Origin: Candidatus Phosphoribacter baldrii
Lineage (GTDB): Bacteria; Actinomycetota; Actinomycetes; Actinomycetales; Dermatophilaceae
Reading direction: 5' to 3'
Assembly: GCA_016704565.1 (NCBI GenBank)
Contig: JADIZV010000002.1
Location: 124,001 to 188,000, forward strand
Length of the DNA: 64,000 nucleotides
A program made the translations under genes and the position numbers. Below, piece by piece: positions 18,501 to 26,077 of this stretch. The first letter of the stretch is position 1, and each line of letters opens with the position of its first letter. The notes under the pieces were generated by a model. It saw only the letters and a list, made by a program, of their open reading frames with translations, was not told the DNA's origin and made no database searches.

Positions 18501-19067
18501 TCCGATCTCGTGCAGTTGGCCCAAGACCCGCAGCGCTTCGCCAGCGAGCGGAGGCGGCCCATGCCCGCCGAGCCCGCTCTCGCCGCACGTCGGGGGACGG
18601 CCTTCCACGCCTGGGTGGAACAGCACTATGCGCGAGCAGCACTGCTCGATCCGAGCGAGCTGCCCGGCGCGGCGGACGACGACCCGGGTTCGGACGCTGA
18701 GCTGCCTGCGCTCAAGGCCCAGTTCCTGGCCAGCGAGTGGGCCGCCCGCACCCCTGTCGATGTCGAGGTCGCCATCGAGACGGTCCTTGACGGGATCGCC
18801 GTCCGAGGGCGGATCGACGCGGTCTTCTCCCGACCCGACGGCGGCGTGACGGTCGTGGACTGGAAGACCGGATCGGCGCCCTCGGGGGTGGAGGCCGAGC
18901 ACCGCTCACTCCAGCTCGGTGCCTATGCCGTGGCCTACGCGCGATTGCGGGGGCTGACGGCCGACCAGGTCGACGCGGCCTTCTACTACGCGCGCACCGG
19001 GACCACGGTGCGGCCGGACCTGCCAGGTGAGGACCAGTTGCTCCGGCTCTTGCGGGCCATCGAGTAG
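15537..19067 (+). CDS. adnB: AdnB subunit of the AdnAB helicase-nuclease
   Basis: A 1176-aa SF1A motor plus RecB-type nuclease, the driving subunit of AdnAB. The motor motifs are intact: Q-motif PTPEQTAVIEA, Walker A GAGSGKTE (41-48), motif II LLDEFQDTS (~282), GDPNQSIYGWRG, and ILTVHAAKGLEWDVV. A ~60-residue Gly/Ala linker containing three 24-nt repeats precedes the nuclease (LSASDLVQLAQDP, RRGTAFHAWVEQH, RIDAVF, VVDWKTGS, LQLGAYAVAY). The ATG at 15537 overlaps the adnA stop; in-frame sequence further upstream lies inside adnA and is not coding. No key residue appears missing. Confidence 0.93.
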   Translation: MTGGRRSAVEVARAAGLAHAPTPEQTAVIEAPLRPMLVVAGAGSGKTETMAARVVWLVANGLVAPDQVLGLTFTRKAAAELAERIEVRLRRLQAAGLWAPAPDEEGAEVLGGTPTVATYHSYAGRLVREHALRLGYEPDSRLLSEAAAWQYAAEAVSRYDGDMSEMGYAESTAIGAVVDLAGELAEHLVGTDQMRDELDRVVAAIDATPLAPRARATPEDVVKLRTALRARRALLPIVDAFAALKRSRDAVDFADEVALAARLALGFPDIGAAERARFRVVLLDEFQDTSEAQLVLLRALFATGDGGVPVTAVGDPNQSIYGWRGASATTLTRFPAEFTDGSPTPVRQLATTWRNDASILRVANHLAAPLRASARVDVAPLAVRPDAGPGDVTVARVGTHLEEAAYLAAWLAQARSRAGTTAAVLCRKRSQFGPVMEALDQADIPYEVVGLGGLLLTPEILDLVAALRAVADPSRGDALMRLLTGPMCRLGAADLDGLHAWAKFRQRVVKAEALGRLPLDLDPGHRDEDEGLDDTADQLVDLAPEVLDEPSIVEALDDLPPDVWRGPEGEHIGVAQLGRLRGLAGALRRLRRQAALPLPDLVGETERALGLDVEVLSRPGYTPDTARAHLDAFADVAADFASSADRPTLIGFLAWLDAAIAEERGLERATVEPSAEAVQILTVHAAKGLEWDVVVVPGLVEGTFPARQHSPAPRHDGERWTVKDPTTSGWLVGLAALPYSLRGDRDGLPTLRYAGAADTKELASRIEEFKGAEGQRELAEERRLAYVAVTRARRRLLLTASVWTTTKAHKVTSQFLREVVRAREELGVRVDRWDPMPDPADVGTNPVAEESVLVLWPMPPDQDRLTEAQRAAAAVAAARAELGSSDAASSQGVGAGRGSADGEAGGERRGGTQGTDGGAASGTDGGAASGTDGGAAYPRAALHALPRPASVSAIGDPYAADVDLLLAERAAARQAGPAVVEVSRHLSASDLVQLAQDPQRFASERRRPMPAEPALAARRGTAFHAWVEQHYARAALLDPSELPGAADDDPGSDAELPALKAQFLASEWAARTPVDVEVAIETVLDGIAVRGRIDAVFSRPDGGVTVVDWKTGSAPSGVEAEHRSLQLGAYAVAYARLRGLTADQVDAAFYYARTGTTVRPDLPGEDQLLRLLRAIE
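18276..18347 (+). repeat. 24-nt in-frame tandem repeat, 3 copies
   Basis: Units start at 18276, 18300 and 18324 with one or two differences; they encode Gly-Thr-Asp-Gly-Gly-Ala-Ala-(Ser/Tyr) in the AdnB interdomain linker. The third copy ends in the octamer CGGCATAC. Confidence 0.85.
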
Positions 19068-19195
19068 CCGCTTGGGTCGCGAGCTACGCGCCCCGGTCGG
19101 CCTCGGTCACCTTGGCCACCCTCGGTCACTCGGCTACCCAGGCCACCTGGGCCACCCCGGTCACCTCGGCAACCTCGGTCACTCGGCTACCTCGG

Positions 19196-20509
19196 TCACC
19201 TTGGCCTCGCCTTGCTGGCCCCGGTCTTGAGCTCCTCGGGCTCAGCCGCGTCCTCGGACGCTCGATCGGTTTCGTCACGGGATGTTTCGCGCGCGGCGTG
19301 GGCCTGGCGGACGGCCTGCAGCTGCTCGGGCGGGATCTCCTCCGTTGCGTCGAACATCGTCCGGGGATCCATGGCGACCGTGTCCTGGTCGGTCACCAGT
19401 GCGAGCTGATCGGTGGCGGCTGACCCGCCCGGCCCGGCCATGGCGGCCGTGTCCTCAAGGGACCCCAAGTCGGCTGCAGCAGAGGTGGCCGGGGCCGCAC
19501 CAGTCCGGTCCCGTGGCACGGGGACTTCTTTCGGCGTGACGGCCACGGGGGCCGGCGCCTTGAGGTCATCAGGCTCCACCTGCCGGCTGAGTTGGGTCAA
19601 CCGATCGGCGACCGCCCGGACCCGGTCGGGCACCCCGAGGGTCACCGCGGCCAACAACTCGCCCAACAGGCCGAGCTCCGACGCCAGCAGGGCGCGACGG
19701 CGCAGGTGCGGATCTGGGCGTTCGATCCGCGAGTTGGCGTAGGCCTCCAACACCGACTCCACCGCCCCCGGACTCGCCGTGGTGACGACCGCGGCGAAGT
19801 CTTCGGCCGGATCGGCCACCCGAGCGTCCTCCCACCCGACCACCGCGCGCACGTGGCCCGACCCCGCGTCGTCGTCGGAGTCGAAGACCGCTAGCACTTG
19901 CGACCGGGTGAGCCCGCCGTGCACCGGCGCAGGCGCAAACCGCCAGAGGGTGACGTCATCGAGAGCGGACTCCCAGCGGGACAGCAGAGCGGTCGGCACA
20001 TGACCCGTGGCTGCGGCCCGGTCCAGGTCGGCCAGCCTCCGGGTGCGGTAGGCGTCGGCGTCATAGGACGGCACCCCGGCCTCCTCGTAGACGCCCCGGT
20101 CGACGTTGTGGATCGCCGCGATGGTGCGGCCGAGCTCGGCTGCCAGTCCCGGTCCGGACGGCAGGCCCGCGAAGGCCAACGGTCGCCCAGGCAGCAACGG
20201 ATAGACGGCCGCGCGACCATCGGGCACTGCGACGAACCCCTTGGGCACCGGCACCTGGAACGGCAACCGTCGGGCCAACAGGGCGACCAGGGCCGCGGCT
20301 GACTCGAGCCGTGCTCCCGCCGCGGGCGTCCGGGGGCACCGGATGAACCACGAGCGGTCCTGATCGTCGATGACGATCGCCGAATCGAACTCGGCTGTCC
20401 GCCCTGGGTGCACCGCGCGTGCCGAGACGGGCTCAAGTCCCGGCACGGCCGCACTGGCCAGGGCGGCGAGGAAGGCCGGGCTGCGGCTCTCGGGACTCAC
20501 GGTGACCAC
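19196..20509 (-). CDS. APH-fold phosphotransferase-like protein with degenerate active site
   Basis: A 437-aa protein whose first ~310 residues follow the aminoglycoside/macrolide phosphotransferase fold (FIRCPRTPAAGARLESAAAL, VYPLLPGRPL, LAAELGRTIAAIHN). The catalytic-loop motif that usually reads HGD is HGG (near 197-199), and the metal-binding Asp motif reads VVGWEDA (near 225-231), so both key aspartates seem to be Gly; the substrate role may be lost. The C-terminal ~120 residues are disordered and acidic/Ala-rich. GTG 20509 is assumed; GTG 20500 is possible, and neither has a ribosome site. Divergent from nudC; the 128-nt gap to adnB holds only degenerate GGTCAC/CTCGGC repeats. Confidence 0.72.
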   Translation of the reverse strand: MVTVSPESRSPAFLAALASAAVPGLEPVSARAVHPGRTAEFDSAIVIDDQDRSWFIRCPRTPAAGARLESAAALVALLARRLPFQVPVPKGFVAVPDGRAAVYPLLPGRPLAFAGLPSGPGLAAELGRTIAAIHNVDRGVYEEAGVPSYDADAYRTRRLADLDRAAATGHVPTALLSRWESALDDVTLWRFAPAPVHGGLTRSQVLAVFDSDDDAGSGHVRAVVGWEDARVADPAEDFAAVVTTASPGAVESVLEAYANSRIERPDPHLRRRALLASELGLLGELLAAVTLGVPDRVRAVADRLTQLSRQVEPDDLKAPAPVAVTPKEVPVPRDRTGAAPATSAAADLGSLEDTAAMAGPGGSAATDQLALVTDQDTVAMDPRTMFDATEEIPPEQLQAVRQAHAARETSRDETDRASEDAAEPEELKTGASKARPR

Positions 20510-20564
20510 GGTATGCCGTGAACGTCACCACAACGTGGCGCCTCGCCCGTGCTTGACTTCGCGG

Positions 20565-21548
20565 GTGACTGACGCCCACTCACCTTCGGGCCTGCGCGGA
20601 CTGCTGTTGTGCACCGACGGACTCGATCGTGCCGCCCACGTGCGCGATGATCCGACTCTCATCGGCGGGCTGCTCGCGGACCCGGCGACCCGGGTGGTGG
20701 CCGTCCGCGCCGACCGGGTGCTGGTCGATCCCGACGACCGGTTGGTCTATCGGTCGCCGGAGGCGGCGGACGCAGATCGGCTGACGATCTTCCTCGGGCG
20801 CGAGCCACACAGCGACGGCCGGGAGCCGGACGGGGAAGGTGAGCGGACGGCATACCTGGGCGTCGTGGAGCAGCCGACGGCAGGTGACGCCGACAACGGA
20901 TGGCGCACGCTGCGCGCGGTGGGCGCGCAGCTGAGCGATCGGGACGCGGCGGTCGCCACCACGCTGATCGCGCTCGCCAACTGGCATCGAGGGCACGAGC
21001 ACTGCGAGCGGTGCGGCGGCCCGACGCAGCCCGTGACGGCAGGCTGGGTCCGGCGCTGTGTGCGAAACGGTGACGAACACTTTCCGCGGATGGACTCCTC
21101 GGTCATCATGTCGGTCATCGACGCCGAGGATCGGCTGTTGCTCGGCCGAGGCGTGACCTGGCCGGAGAACCAGTTCTCGGTGCTGGCGGGCTTTGTCGAG
21201 CCGGGCGAGTCGCTCGAAGCGGCCGTCGTGCGCGAGGTGTTCGAGGAGGCCGGGGTGCAGGTGGCCGACGTGCGTTACCTCGGGAGCCAGCCGTGGCCGT
21301 TCCCGTCCTCGCTCATGCTCGGGTTCACGGCGCGGGCGGTCACCACCGACCTCACCCACGACCCCGCCGAGATGGCCGAGGTGCGCTGGGTGACGCGGCA
21401 GGAGTATGCCGTGCTGCTGCGATCCGGGGCGATCCGCGTGCCGGGGAGCATCTCGATCGCCCGGCGGCTCATCGAGCGATGGCTCGGCGAGGATGTCGAG
21501 ACGGTGGCCGGTGGTCCGGTGATCGAGGGGTGGCGGCCGACCCGTTGA
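20565..21548 (+). CDS. nudC: NADH pyrophosphatase / NAD-RNA decapping Nudix hydrolase
   Basis: A 327-aa NudC-family enzyme that cleaves the pyrophosphate of NAD(H) and of NAD-capped RNA. A zinc-ribbon region lies at 147-168 (CERC, later RRCVRN: Cys147, Cys150, Cys165, with Asn168 where the fourth ligand is usually Cys), followed by PRMDSSVIM. The Nudix box GFVEPGESLEAAVVREVFEE is at 209-228, then the family-specific SQPWPFPSS at 241-249. GTG 20565 is chosen to give the normal length; the upstream extension overlaps the divergent gene. It neighbours mycoredoxin, as in mycobacteria. Confidence 0.92.
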   Translation: MTDAHSPSGLRGLLLCTDGLDRAAHVRDDPTLIGGLLADPATRVVAVRADRVLVDPDDRLVYRSPEAADADRLTIFLGREPHSDGREPDGEGERTAYLGVVEQPTAGDADNGWRTLRAVGAQLSDRDAAVATTLIALANWHRGHEHCERCGGPTQPVTAGWVRRCVRNGDEHFPRMDSSVIMSVIDAEDRLLLGRGVTWPENQFSVLAGFVEPGESLEAAVVREVFEEAGVQVADVRYLGSQPWPFPSSLMLGFTARAVTTDLTHDPAEMAEVRWVTRQEYAVLLRSGAIRVPGSISIARRLIERWLGEDVETVAGGPVIEGWRPTR

Positions 21549-21567
21549 GCCGGCCGGCCCGCTGAAG

Positions 21568-21592
21568 CCGGCCGACCCGCTGAGTCGGCCGG
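21568..21592. terminator. Bidirectional terminator between nudC and the mycoredoxin gene
   Basis: CCGGCCGAC (21568-21576) pairs with GTCGGCCGG (21584-21592) around a 7-nt loop, 20 nt after the nudC stop and 10 nt from the mycoredoxin stop. The surrounding bases are degenerate copies of the same motif. Confidence 0.6.
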
Positions 21593-21601
21593 GACCTGCC
21601 C

Positions 21602-21859
21602 TCAGCCCAGGCGCGCCTTGACCTGGGCGATCGACGGGTTCGTCGCGGCACTGCCGTCGGGGAAGATCACGGTCGGCACGGTCTGGTTGCCGCCGTTGAG
21701 GCTCATGACGACGTCGGCGGCTTCGGGGAGGTGCTCGATGTCGACCTCGGTGAAGCCGATCCCCTCGCGCTCCATCTGACTCTTGAGCCGGCGGCAGTAG
21801 CCGCACCACGTCGTCGTGAACATCGTCACCGAACCGGCGGTGGGCGTGAAGTCGGACAT
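21602..21859 (-). CDS. mrx1: Mycoredoxin-1-type glutaredoxin-like protein
   Basis: An 85-aa thioredoxin-fold protein with the redox motif C19-G-Y-C22 in TTTWCGYCRRLK, then VDIEHLPEAA and the cis-Pro motif QTVPTVIFPDG. Mycoredoxins reduce mycothiol mixed disulfides in actinobacteria that use mycothiol instead of glutathione. ATG 21859 gives the canonical length; the frame continues upstream but is not conserved-looking. Convergent with nudC. Confidence 0.92.
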   Translation of the reverse strand: MSDFTPTAGSVTMFTTTWCGYCRRLKSQMEREGIGFTEVDIEHLPEAADVVMSLNGGNQTVPTVIFPDGSAATNPSIAQVKARLG

Positions 21860-22071
21860 CGGGTGCGGGCTCCTCGGATGGCTACCAGCGGGCGGACCTC
21901 GGGCGGGTGGTTGAGTGGTCAACCACGTCGGCGTCGCCGTTGTTCCGGGGCGCGACAGGAGCCGGAGTGTATGCCGTCCTGCGCCCGCCCGCCAAGGACT
22001 TCGACGCAGATGAACACGAGATGAACGGCATACGAGACACTGCAAGACAGGCGCCCGCTGGGAGTGGAACA

Positions 22072-23166
22072 ATGCCCGCCATGGCGAAGCGAACCGCGAA
22101 CGGGACCCTCAAGCTGGACACGGCCACCTACGAGAAGGAACTGTTCCGACTCCAGGCTGAGCTCGTGACGATGCAGCAATGGGTCATCGGCACTGGGAGC
22201 CGGTTGGTCGTCCTCTTCGAGGGGCGCGACGCGGCGGGCAAGGGCTCGGCGATCAAGCGGATGACCGAATACCTCAACCCCCGTCACGCTCGGGTGGCGG
22301 CGCTGCCAGCGCCGACGGAGCGGCAAAAGACGCAGTGGTACTTCCAGCGTTATGTCGAGCACCTGCCGGCGGCGGGCGAGATCGTGCTCTTCGACCGGTC
22401 CTGGTACAACCGGGCCGGTGTTGAGCGGGTCATGGGTTTCTGCTCCGACGTCGAATACGCGCGCTTCCTGCGCCAGGCGCCGAGCTTCGAGCGGATGCTC
22501 ATCGACGACGGGATCATGCTGCGCAAGTACTGGTTCTCGGTGAGCGACGTCGAGCAGGAGGCTCGGTTCCGCTCGCGCGCCCAGGACCCGATGCGCCGGT
22601 GGAAGCTCTCGCCGATGGACATGCAGTCGATCACCCGGTGGGAGGACTACAGCCGGGCCAAGGACACCATGATGCAGTTCACCGACATCTCCGACTCGCC
22701 CTGGTACACGGTCGAATCCGACGACAAGAAGACCTCCCGGATCAACGTCATCGCGCATCTGCTCTCGACGGTGCCTTATGAGGACCTGCACCCCAAGACG
22801 GTCGAGATCCCCAGCCGTCCGGTGGCCGTGGGCTACCACCGGCCGCCGCGCGAGTCCAACCGCTATGTGCCCGACCACGCGCACACGCTGCCGATCGTCA
22901 CTGTGGGTGGCAAGAACTCCGGAAAGGGCTCATCGAAGAAGGACGAGGGGAAGAAGGACGGCGCCAAGCAGCACAAGGATCACGGGCACAGGGCTGGGCA
23001 TGGCCCCGACAATGGGCCCGCCTCGGTGGCCGTGACGGCTGACGCGGCCGAGGCTGTCGTCGAGACCCCGATGGTCGCCCCCGCATCCGCGGCGTCGGAA
23101 GCGCCATCCGCGCCCGAGGTGACGGCCGCCGCCGAGGCGGCTGCCGTGGAGCCGGCGGAAGACTGA
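22072..23166 (+). CDS. ppk2: Polyphosphate kinase 2
   Basis: A 364-aa PPK2-family kinase that transfers phosphate between polyphosphate and nucleoside diphosphates. Walker A GRDAAGKG (51-58), Walker B region VLFDRSWYNR (105-114), and lid arginines around MRRWKLSPMD mark the core to about residue 270. The last ~90 residues are Lys/Gly/Ala-rich and disordered, beyond the usual single-domain length. ATG 22072 is used because GGAG lies 7 nt before it; an ATG at 22081 is also possible. The fused or tandem two-domain class is excluded by length. It is followed by an octamer-pair hairpin. Confidence 0.92.
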   Translation: MPAMAKRTANGTLKLDTATYEKELFRLQAELVTMQQWVIGTGSRLVVLFEGRDAAGKGSAIKRMTEYLNPRHARVAALPAPTERQKTQWYFQRYVEHLPAAGEIVLFDRSWYNRAGVERVMGFCSDVEYARFLRQAPSFERMLIDDGIMLRKYWFSVSDVEQEARFRSRAQDPMRRWKLSPMDMQSITRWEDYSRAKDTMMQFTDISDSPWYTVESDDKKTSRINVIAHLLSTVPYEDLHPKTVEIPSRPVAVGYHRPPRESNRYVPDHAHTLPIVTVGGKNSGKGSSKKDEGKKDGAKQHKDHGHRAGHGPDNGPASVAVTADAAEAVVETPMVAPASAASEAPSAPEVTAAAEAAAVEPAED

Positions 23167-23210
23167 CCTGCGCGATACCGACGCGATACCGACGCGACAC
23201 CGACAGGCGG

Positions 23211-23247
23211 GAGCGGGCGGCATACCGATGCGGTATGCCGCCCGCTC
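23211..23247. terminator. Octamer-pair hairpin after ppk2
   Basis: A 16-bp perfect stem (23211-23226 / 23232-23247) with loop GATGC; both arms contain the octamer (CGGCATAC 23218-23225 and GTATGCCG 23233-23240) extended by a shared GAGCGGG flank. It lies 45 nt after the ppk2 stop. The rest of the gap to 23510 holds no convincing gene. Confidence 0.75.
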
Positions 23248-23452
23248 GCGTCCCGGGGCTCGCTCACGTGGCGTGGCCCGACGGCGGGAGGTCGGGCACG
23301 ATGGCGTGAGGCGCGCGGTCGCGCTCATTCGCTATGTCGCCGACGAGGCGTGGGTTTGGGCACGTGGGCGTGGGGCGTTGAGGCTCGGGCGCGTCGGCCT
23401 CGACCACGGGCTGCTGGCCTGGAAACTGTGAGCAGATCGTGACCAATCTGCC

Positions 23453-23461
23453 TGTGGATAA
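23453..23461 (-). other. Perfect DnaA-box-like nonamer
   Basis: TGTGGATAA, the complement of TTATCCACA, 50 bp upstream of the HNH gene. It is the second perfect copy in the window (the other is at 1845). Confidence 0.3.
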
Positions 23462-23498
23462 AGGGGATTGGGGCAGGGTGGCTGTCAGACCTCCCGGC

Positions 23499-23504
23499 TA
23501 GGTT
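23499..23504 (+). promoter_or_regulatory. -10 box of a leaderless promoter
   Basis: TAGGTT ends 6 nt before the ATG at 23511, with no ribosome binding site. Confidence 0.45.
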
Positions 23505-23510
23505 GGGGTC

Positions 23511-24842
23511 ATGAGCAGCGAGCTGGGCACCCCGGTTGGAGGGGCGTCGGTCCAGGACCGACGTGCCGTCCTGGCTGCTGCCCGCGTTGCCATCGACGGG
23601 TTGGCCGGGCTGCTCTGGCAGGTCACCGGACCTGAGCTGGCCCCGTTGGTGGAAGAGCTCGATGCGCTGTCCTGCGCCGCTGGGGGCGCGGTCGTGGCGG
23701 TGGTTGCGGAGGCCGACGCCAGAGGGGAGATCGCCGCAAGCCAGGCTGGGACCAGCGCCCAGTGGGTTGCCCGGCACGCTCCGTCGCTCGCCGCCGAGGG
23801 TGCCGGGCAGGTGGCCCGGCTGGTCCAGGAGTGTCGTCGGCCCGAGCTGGCGCCCGTGCGCGACGCGGTCGAACGCGGCAGGCTGCCGGTCGGGGTGGGG
23901 CTCACCGTTGTGTCCGAGTTCCGAGCCCTGCGACCGATGCTGCACGACGAGGCCCGGCCCACCGTCCTCGACGGGCTGCTGCAGATGGGCGCCGAACACG
24001 GTCGAGTGGGTGTTCGTCGGTTGCGACCGGCGATGCTGGCCCGGTTCGGTGACCCCGGGGTGTTCCAAGAGGTGCAGGACTCCGCCGGACGGCTCGTCGC
24101 CTTGAGTCGGCCGGTGGGGGACGAGCTCGGCGCGTTCACCTACCGGCTCGTCCTCGACGCACACGGCAAGGCCGCCTTGGAAGCGGCGATCGGACCCCTG
24201 TCGGCGCCAGCCCCCGAGCCCGACGGGTCCCGCGACCCGCGCCCGCCCGAGCGCCGCCGTGGTGAGGCTCTCATCGAGGTTTGCCGTCGCGCCGCGGCGG
24301 TGGGCGGGGGCGGCATACCTCCCAGCGGGGTCAAGTCGACGCTCCTGGTGACGATGCCGTTCGCCGACCTGGCCGCGCGGCTGGGTGCCGGTGAGGTGCT
24401 CGGGTCGAGCGAGGTCGGGGCGCTGCTGGCGCCGGAGTCGGTGCGGAGATTGGCCTGCGACGCTGGGCTGATCCCCGTCGTGCTCGGCGCGGAGGGCGAG
24501 ATCCTCGACCTTGGCCGGGCGACTCGCCTGTTCAGTCGGGGCCAGACGGCCGCGCTGTGGCTGCGTGATCGGGTGTGCACGTTCCCCGGATGCTCGACAC
24601 CCGCCCACTGGTGCGACGCTCACCACCTCATCCACTGGGTCGACGGCGGGGCTTCGGACCTATCCAACGCAGCGTTGTTGTGCGGGCGACATCACACCGT
24701 GGTCCATCGGGATCGCTTGTTCGGATGGGTCGCCGCCGATGGGGTGCAGTGGGATCGATGTCCCGGGTCCTACGACCGCGCGCTGGAACGATCCGGGCCT
24801 CGGCAGGACGATCTGGCCGGGCCAGCGCCCCCGGCCGCCTAA
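23511..24842 (+). CDS. HNH endonuclease / DUF222 (13E12-repeat) family protein
   Basis: A 443-aa protein: an N-terminal ~300-residue DUF222 helical domain and a C-terminal HNH nuclease module (CTFPGCSTPAHWCDAHHLIH, then NAALLCGRHHTVVH) with two CxxC-like zinc pairs and the His-Asn-His residues all present. Such genes are multicopy in actinobacteria and are often called 13E12-repeat proteins; they may be domesticated or mobile endonucleases, but the biological role is unproven. Leaderless start at ATG 23511. It ends before a bidirectional octamer hairpin. Base composition resembles its neighbours, so I see no sign of recent transfer. Confidence 0.88.
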   Translation: MSSELGTPVGGASVQDRRAVLAAARVAIDGLAGLLWQVTGPELAPLVEELDALSCAAGGAVVAVVAEADARGEIAASQAGTSAQWVARHAPSLAAEGAGQVARLVQECRRPELAPVRDAVERGRLPVGVGLTVVSEFRALRPMLHDEARPTVLDGLLQMGAEHGRVGVRRLRPAMLARFGDPGVFQEVQDSAGRLVALSRPVGDELGAFTYRLVLDAHGKAALEAAIGPLSAPAPEPDGSRDPRPPERRRGEALIEVCRRAAAVGGGGIPPSGVKSTLLVTMPFADLAARLGAGEVLGSSEVGALLAPESVRRLACDAGLIPVVLGAEGEILDLGRATRLFSRGQTAALWLRDRVCTFPGCSTPAHWCDAHHLIHWVDGGASDLSNAALLCGRHHTVVHRDRLFGWVAADGVQWDRCPGSYDRALERSGPRQDDLAGPAPPAA

Positions 24843-25027
24843 GCCGGCGGGAGCCTGCACGTGTTCTGGAACAACAAACGAAATCGCCCAATCGGACTCG
24901 GTTACGTAGTTTCGTTAGGCGGTCCGGGTGGTTCCTGCAGGTCGGCAAGCTTGGCCGCTCTCCTTCGGCGCTTGTATGCGCCCACGGCGCCCTCGGCACC
25001 CTCGGCGGTGCTACCCGGGCCATGCAG

Positions 25028-25066
25028 CCGCGGGGCGGCATACCCATGAGGTATGCCGCCCCGCGG
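25028..25066. terminator. Octamer-pair bidirectional terminator
   Basis: A 17-bp perfect stem (25028-25044 / 25050-25066), loop CATGA, with CGGCATAC and GTATGCCG in opposite arms. It sits between the convergent HNH and fabG genes, 18 nt from the fabG stop. Apart from this and a short AACGAAA/TTTCGTT inverted repeat, the gap 24843-25083 is empty. Confidence 0.8.
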
Positions 25067-25083
25067 GAAAGCCGTGTGCGCGC

Positions 25084-25842
25084 TCAGTCCTTGGGACCGC
25101 CGGCCACGTAGATGACCTGGCCGTTGACGAAGCCGGCCTCGTCGCTGGTGAGGAACGACACCGTGGCGGCGATGTCCTCGGGCTGGCCGACCCGCGCCAC
25201 CGGGATTTCTTTGGCTGCGTGGGCGATGAAGTCCTCGAACGACACCCCGAGCCGGTCGGCCGTCGCCTTGGTCATCTCGGTCTGGATGAAGCCAGGGGCG
25301 ATCGAGTTGCAGGTCACGCCGAACTTGCCGAGCTCGATGGCCAGCGTCTTGGTGAAGCCCTGCATGCCCGCCTTAGCCGCCGCGTAGTTGGCCTGCCCGC
25401 GGTTGCCCTGCGCGGACGTGGAGGACAGGTTGACGATGCGGCCGAACTTCGCCTCGGTCATGTACTTCTGGCACGCCTTGGACATGAGGAACGCGCCGCG
25501 CAGGTGCACGGCCATGACGCTGTCCCAGTCCTCCTCGGTCATCTTGAACAGCAGGTTGTCGCGGGTGATCCCGGCGTTGTTGACGACGATCGTCGGGCCA
25601 CCGAGCTCGGCCGCGACCCGCTCCACCCCGGCCGCGACCGACGCGGCGTCGGCGACATTGACGCCGACGGCCAGCGCCTTGCCGCCCGCGTCAACGATCG
25701 CGGACACTGTTGCGGCGCAAGCGGCTTCGTCCAGGTCGAAGACGCCGACGGCGTGCCCGTCAGCGGCCAGGCGCTTGGCGGTGGCGGCGCCGATCCCACG
25801 GGCGGCGCCGGTGACGATGGCGGTTCGGGGGGTAGTGCTCAC
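25084..25842 (-). CDS. fabG: 3-oxoacyl-ACP reductase-type short-chain dehydrogenase
   Basis: A 252-aa NAD(P)H-dependent short-chain dehydrogenase: cofactor loop TGAARGIG (11-18), NNAG (88-91), catalytic Ser at ~140, Tyr153 and Lys157 (NYAAAKAGM). The TRDNLLFKM and GFIQTEMT segments are typical of FabG-like 3-ketoacyl reductases, so a role in fatty-acid or related acyl metabolism is likely; acetoacetyl-CoA reductase is the alternative. GTG 25842 is the start, with GAGGAGTCTCCC just upstream. The next 235 bases (25843-26077) hold no gene. Confidence 0.9.
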   Translation of the reverse strand: MSTTPRTAIVTGAARGIGAATAKRLAADGHAVGVFDLDEAACAATVSAIVDAGGKALAVGVNVADAASVAAGVERVAAELGGPTIVVNNAGITRDNLLFKMTEEDWDSVMAVHLRGAFLMSKACQKYMTEAKFGRIVNLSSTSAQGNRGQANYAAAKAGMQGFTKTLAIELGKFGVTCNSIAPGFIQTEMTKATADRLGVSFEDFIAHAAKEIPVARVGQPEDIAATVSFLTSDEAGFVNGQVIYVAGGPKD

Positions 25843-26077
25843 GGGAGACTCCTCGGGTGGTCGGGTTGCGCGCGCGACCGGCGCGTGTCGTTTTCGAGCC
25901 TACGACGGAGGGTATGCCGCGGGCAGCCCGCCCGCCGCCCCGTCTCCGTGGGGTGCGTCACCAGAAGCCCAGAAGCGGCCCGCCGCGAGGCCACCCGGCA
26001 CGGCCGACTGGCGCTGCCAAGCCCGGGCGAAGGCACCGACACGAGGGCTGGCGACGCGGGTGGCCCTCAAGCCTCGG

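Noticed and set aside
15825..18902. 1025-aa open frame antisense to adnB
   Set aside because: Composition is that of a GC-rich shadow frame (Arg/Gly/Pro/His-rich, no domain), while adnB on the other strand has all helicase motifs.
19068..19195. Small gene in the adnB-phosphotransferase spacer
   Set aside because: The open frames are translations of degenerate GGTCACCTCGG-like repeats with no ribosome site or family similarity.
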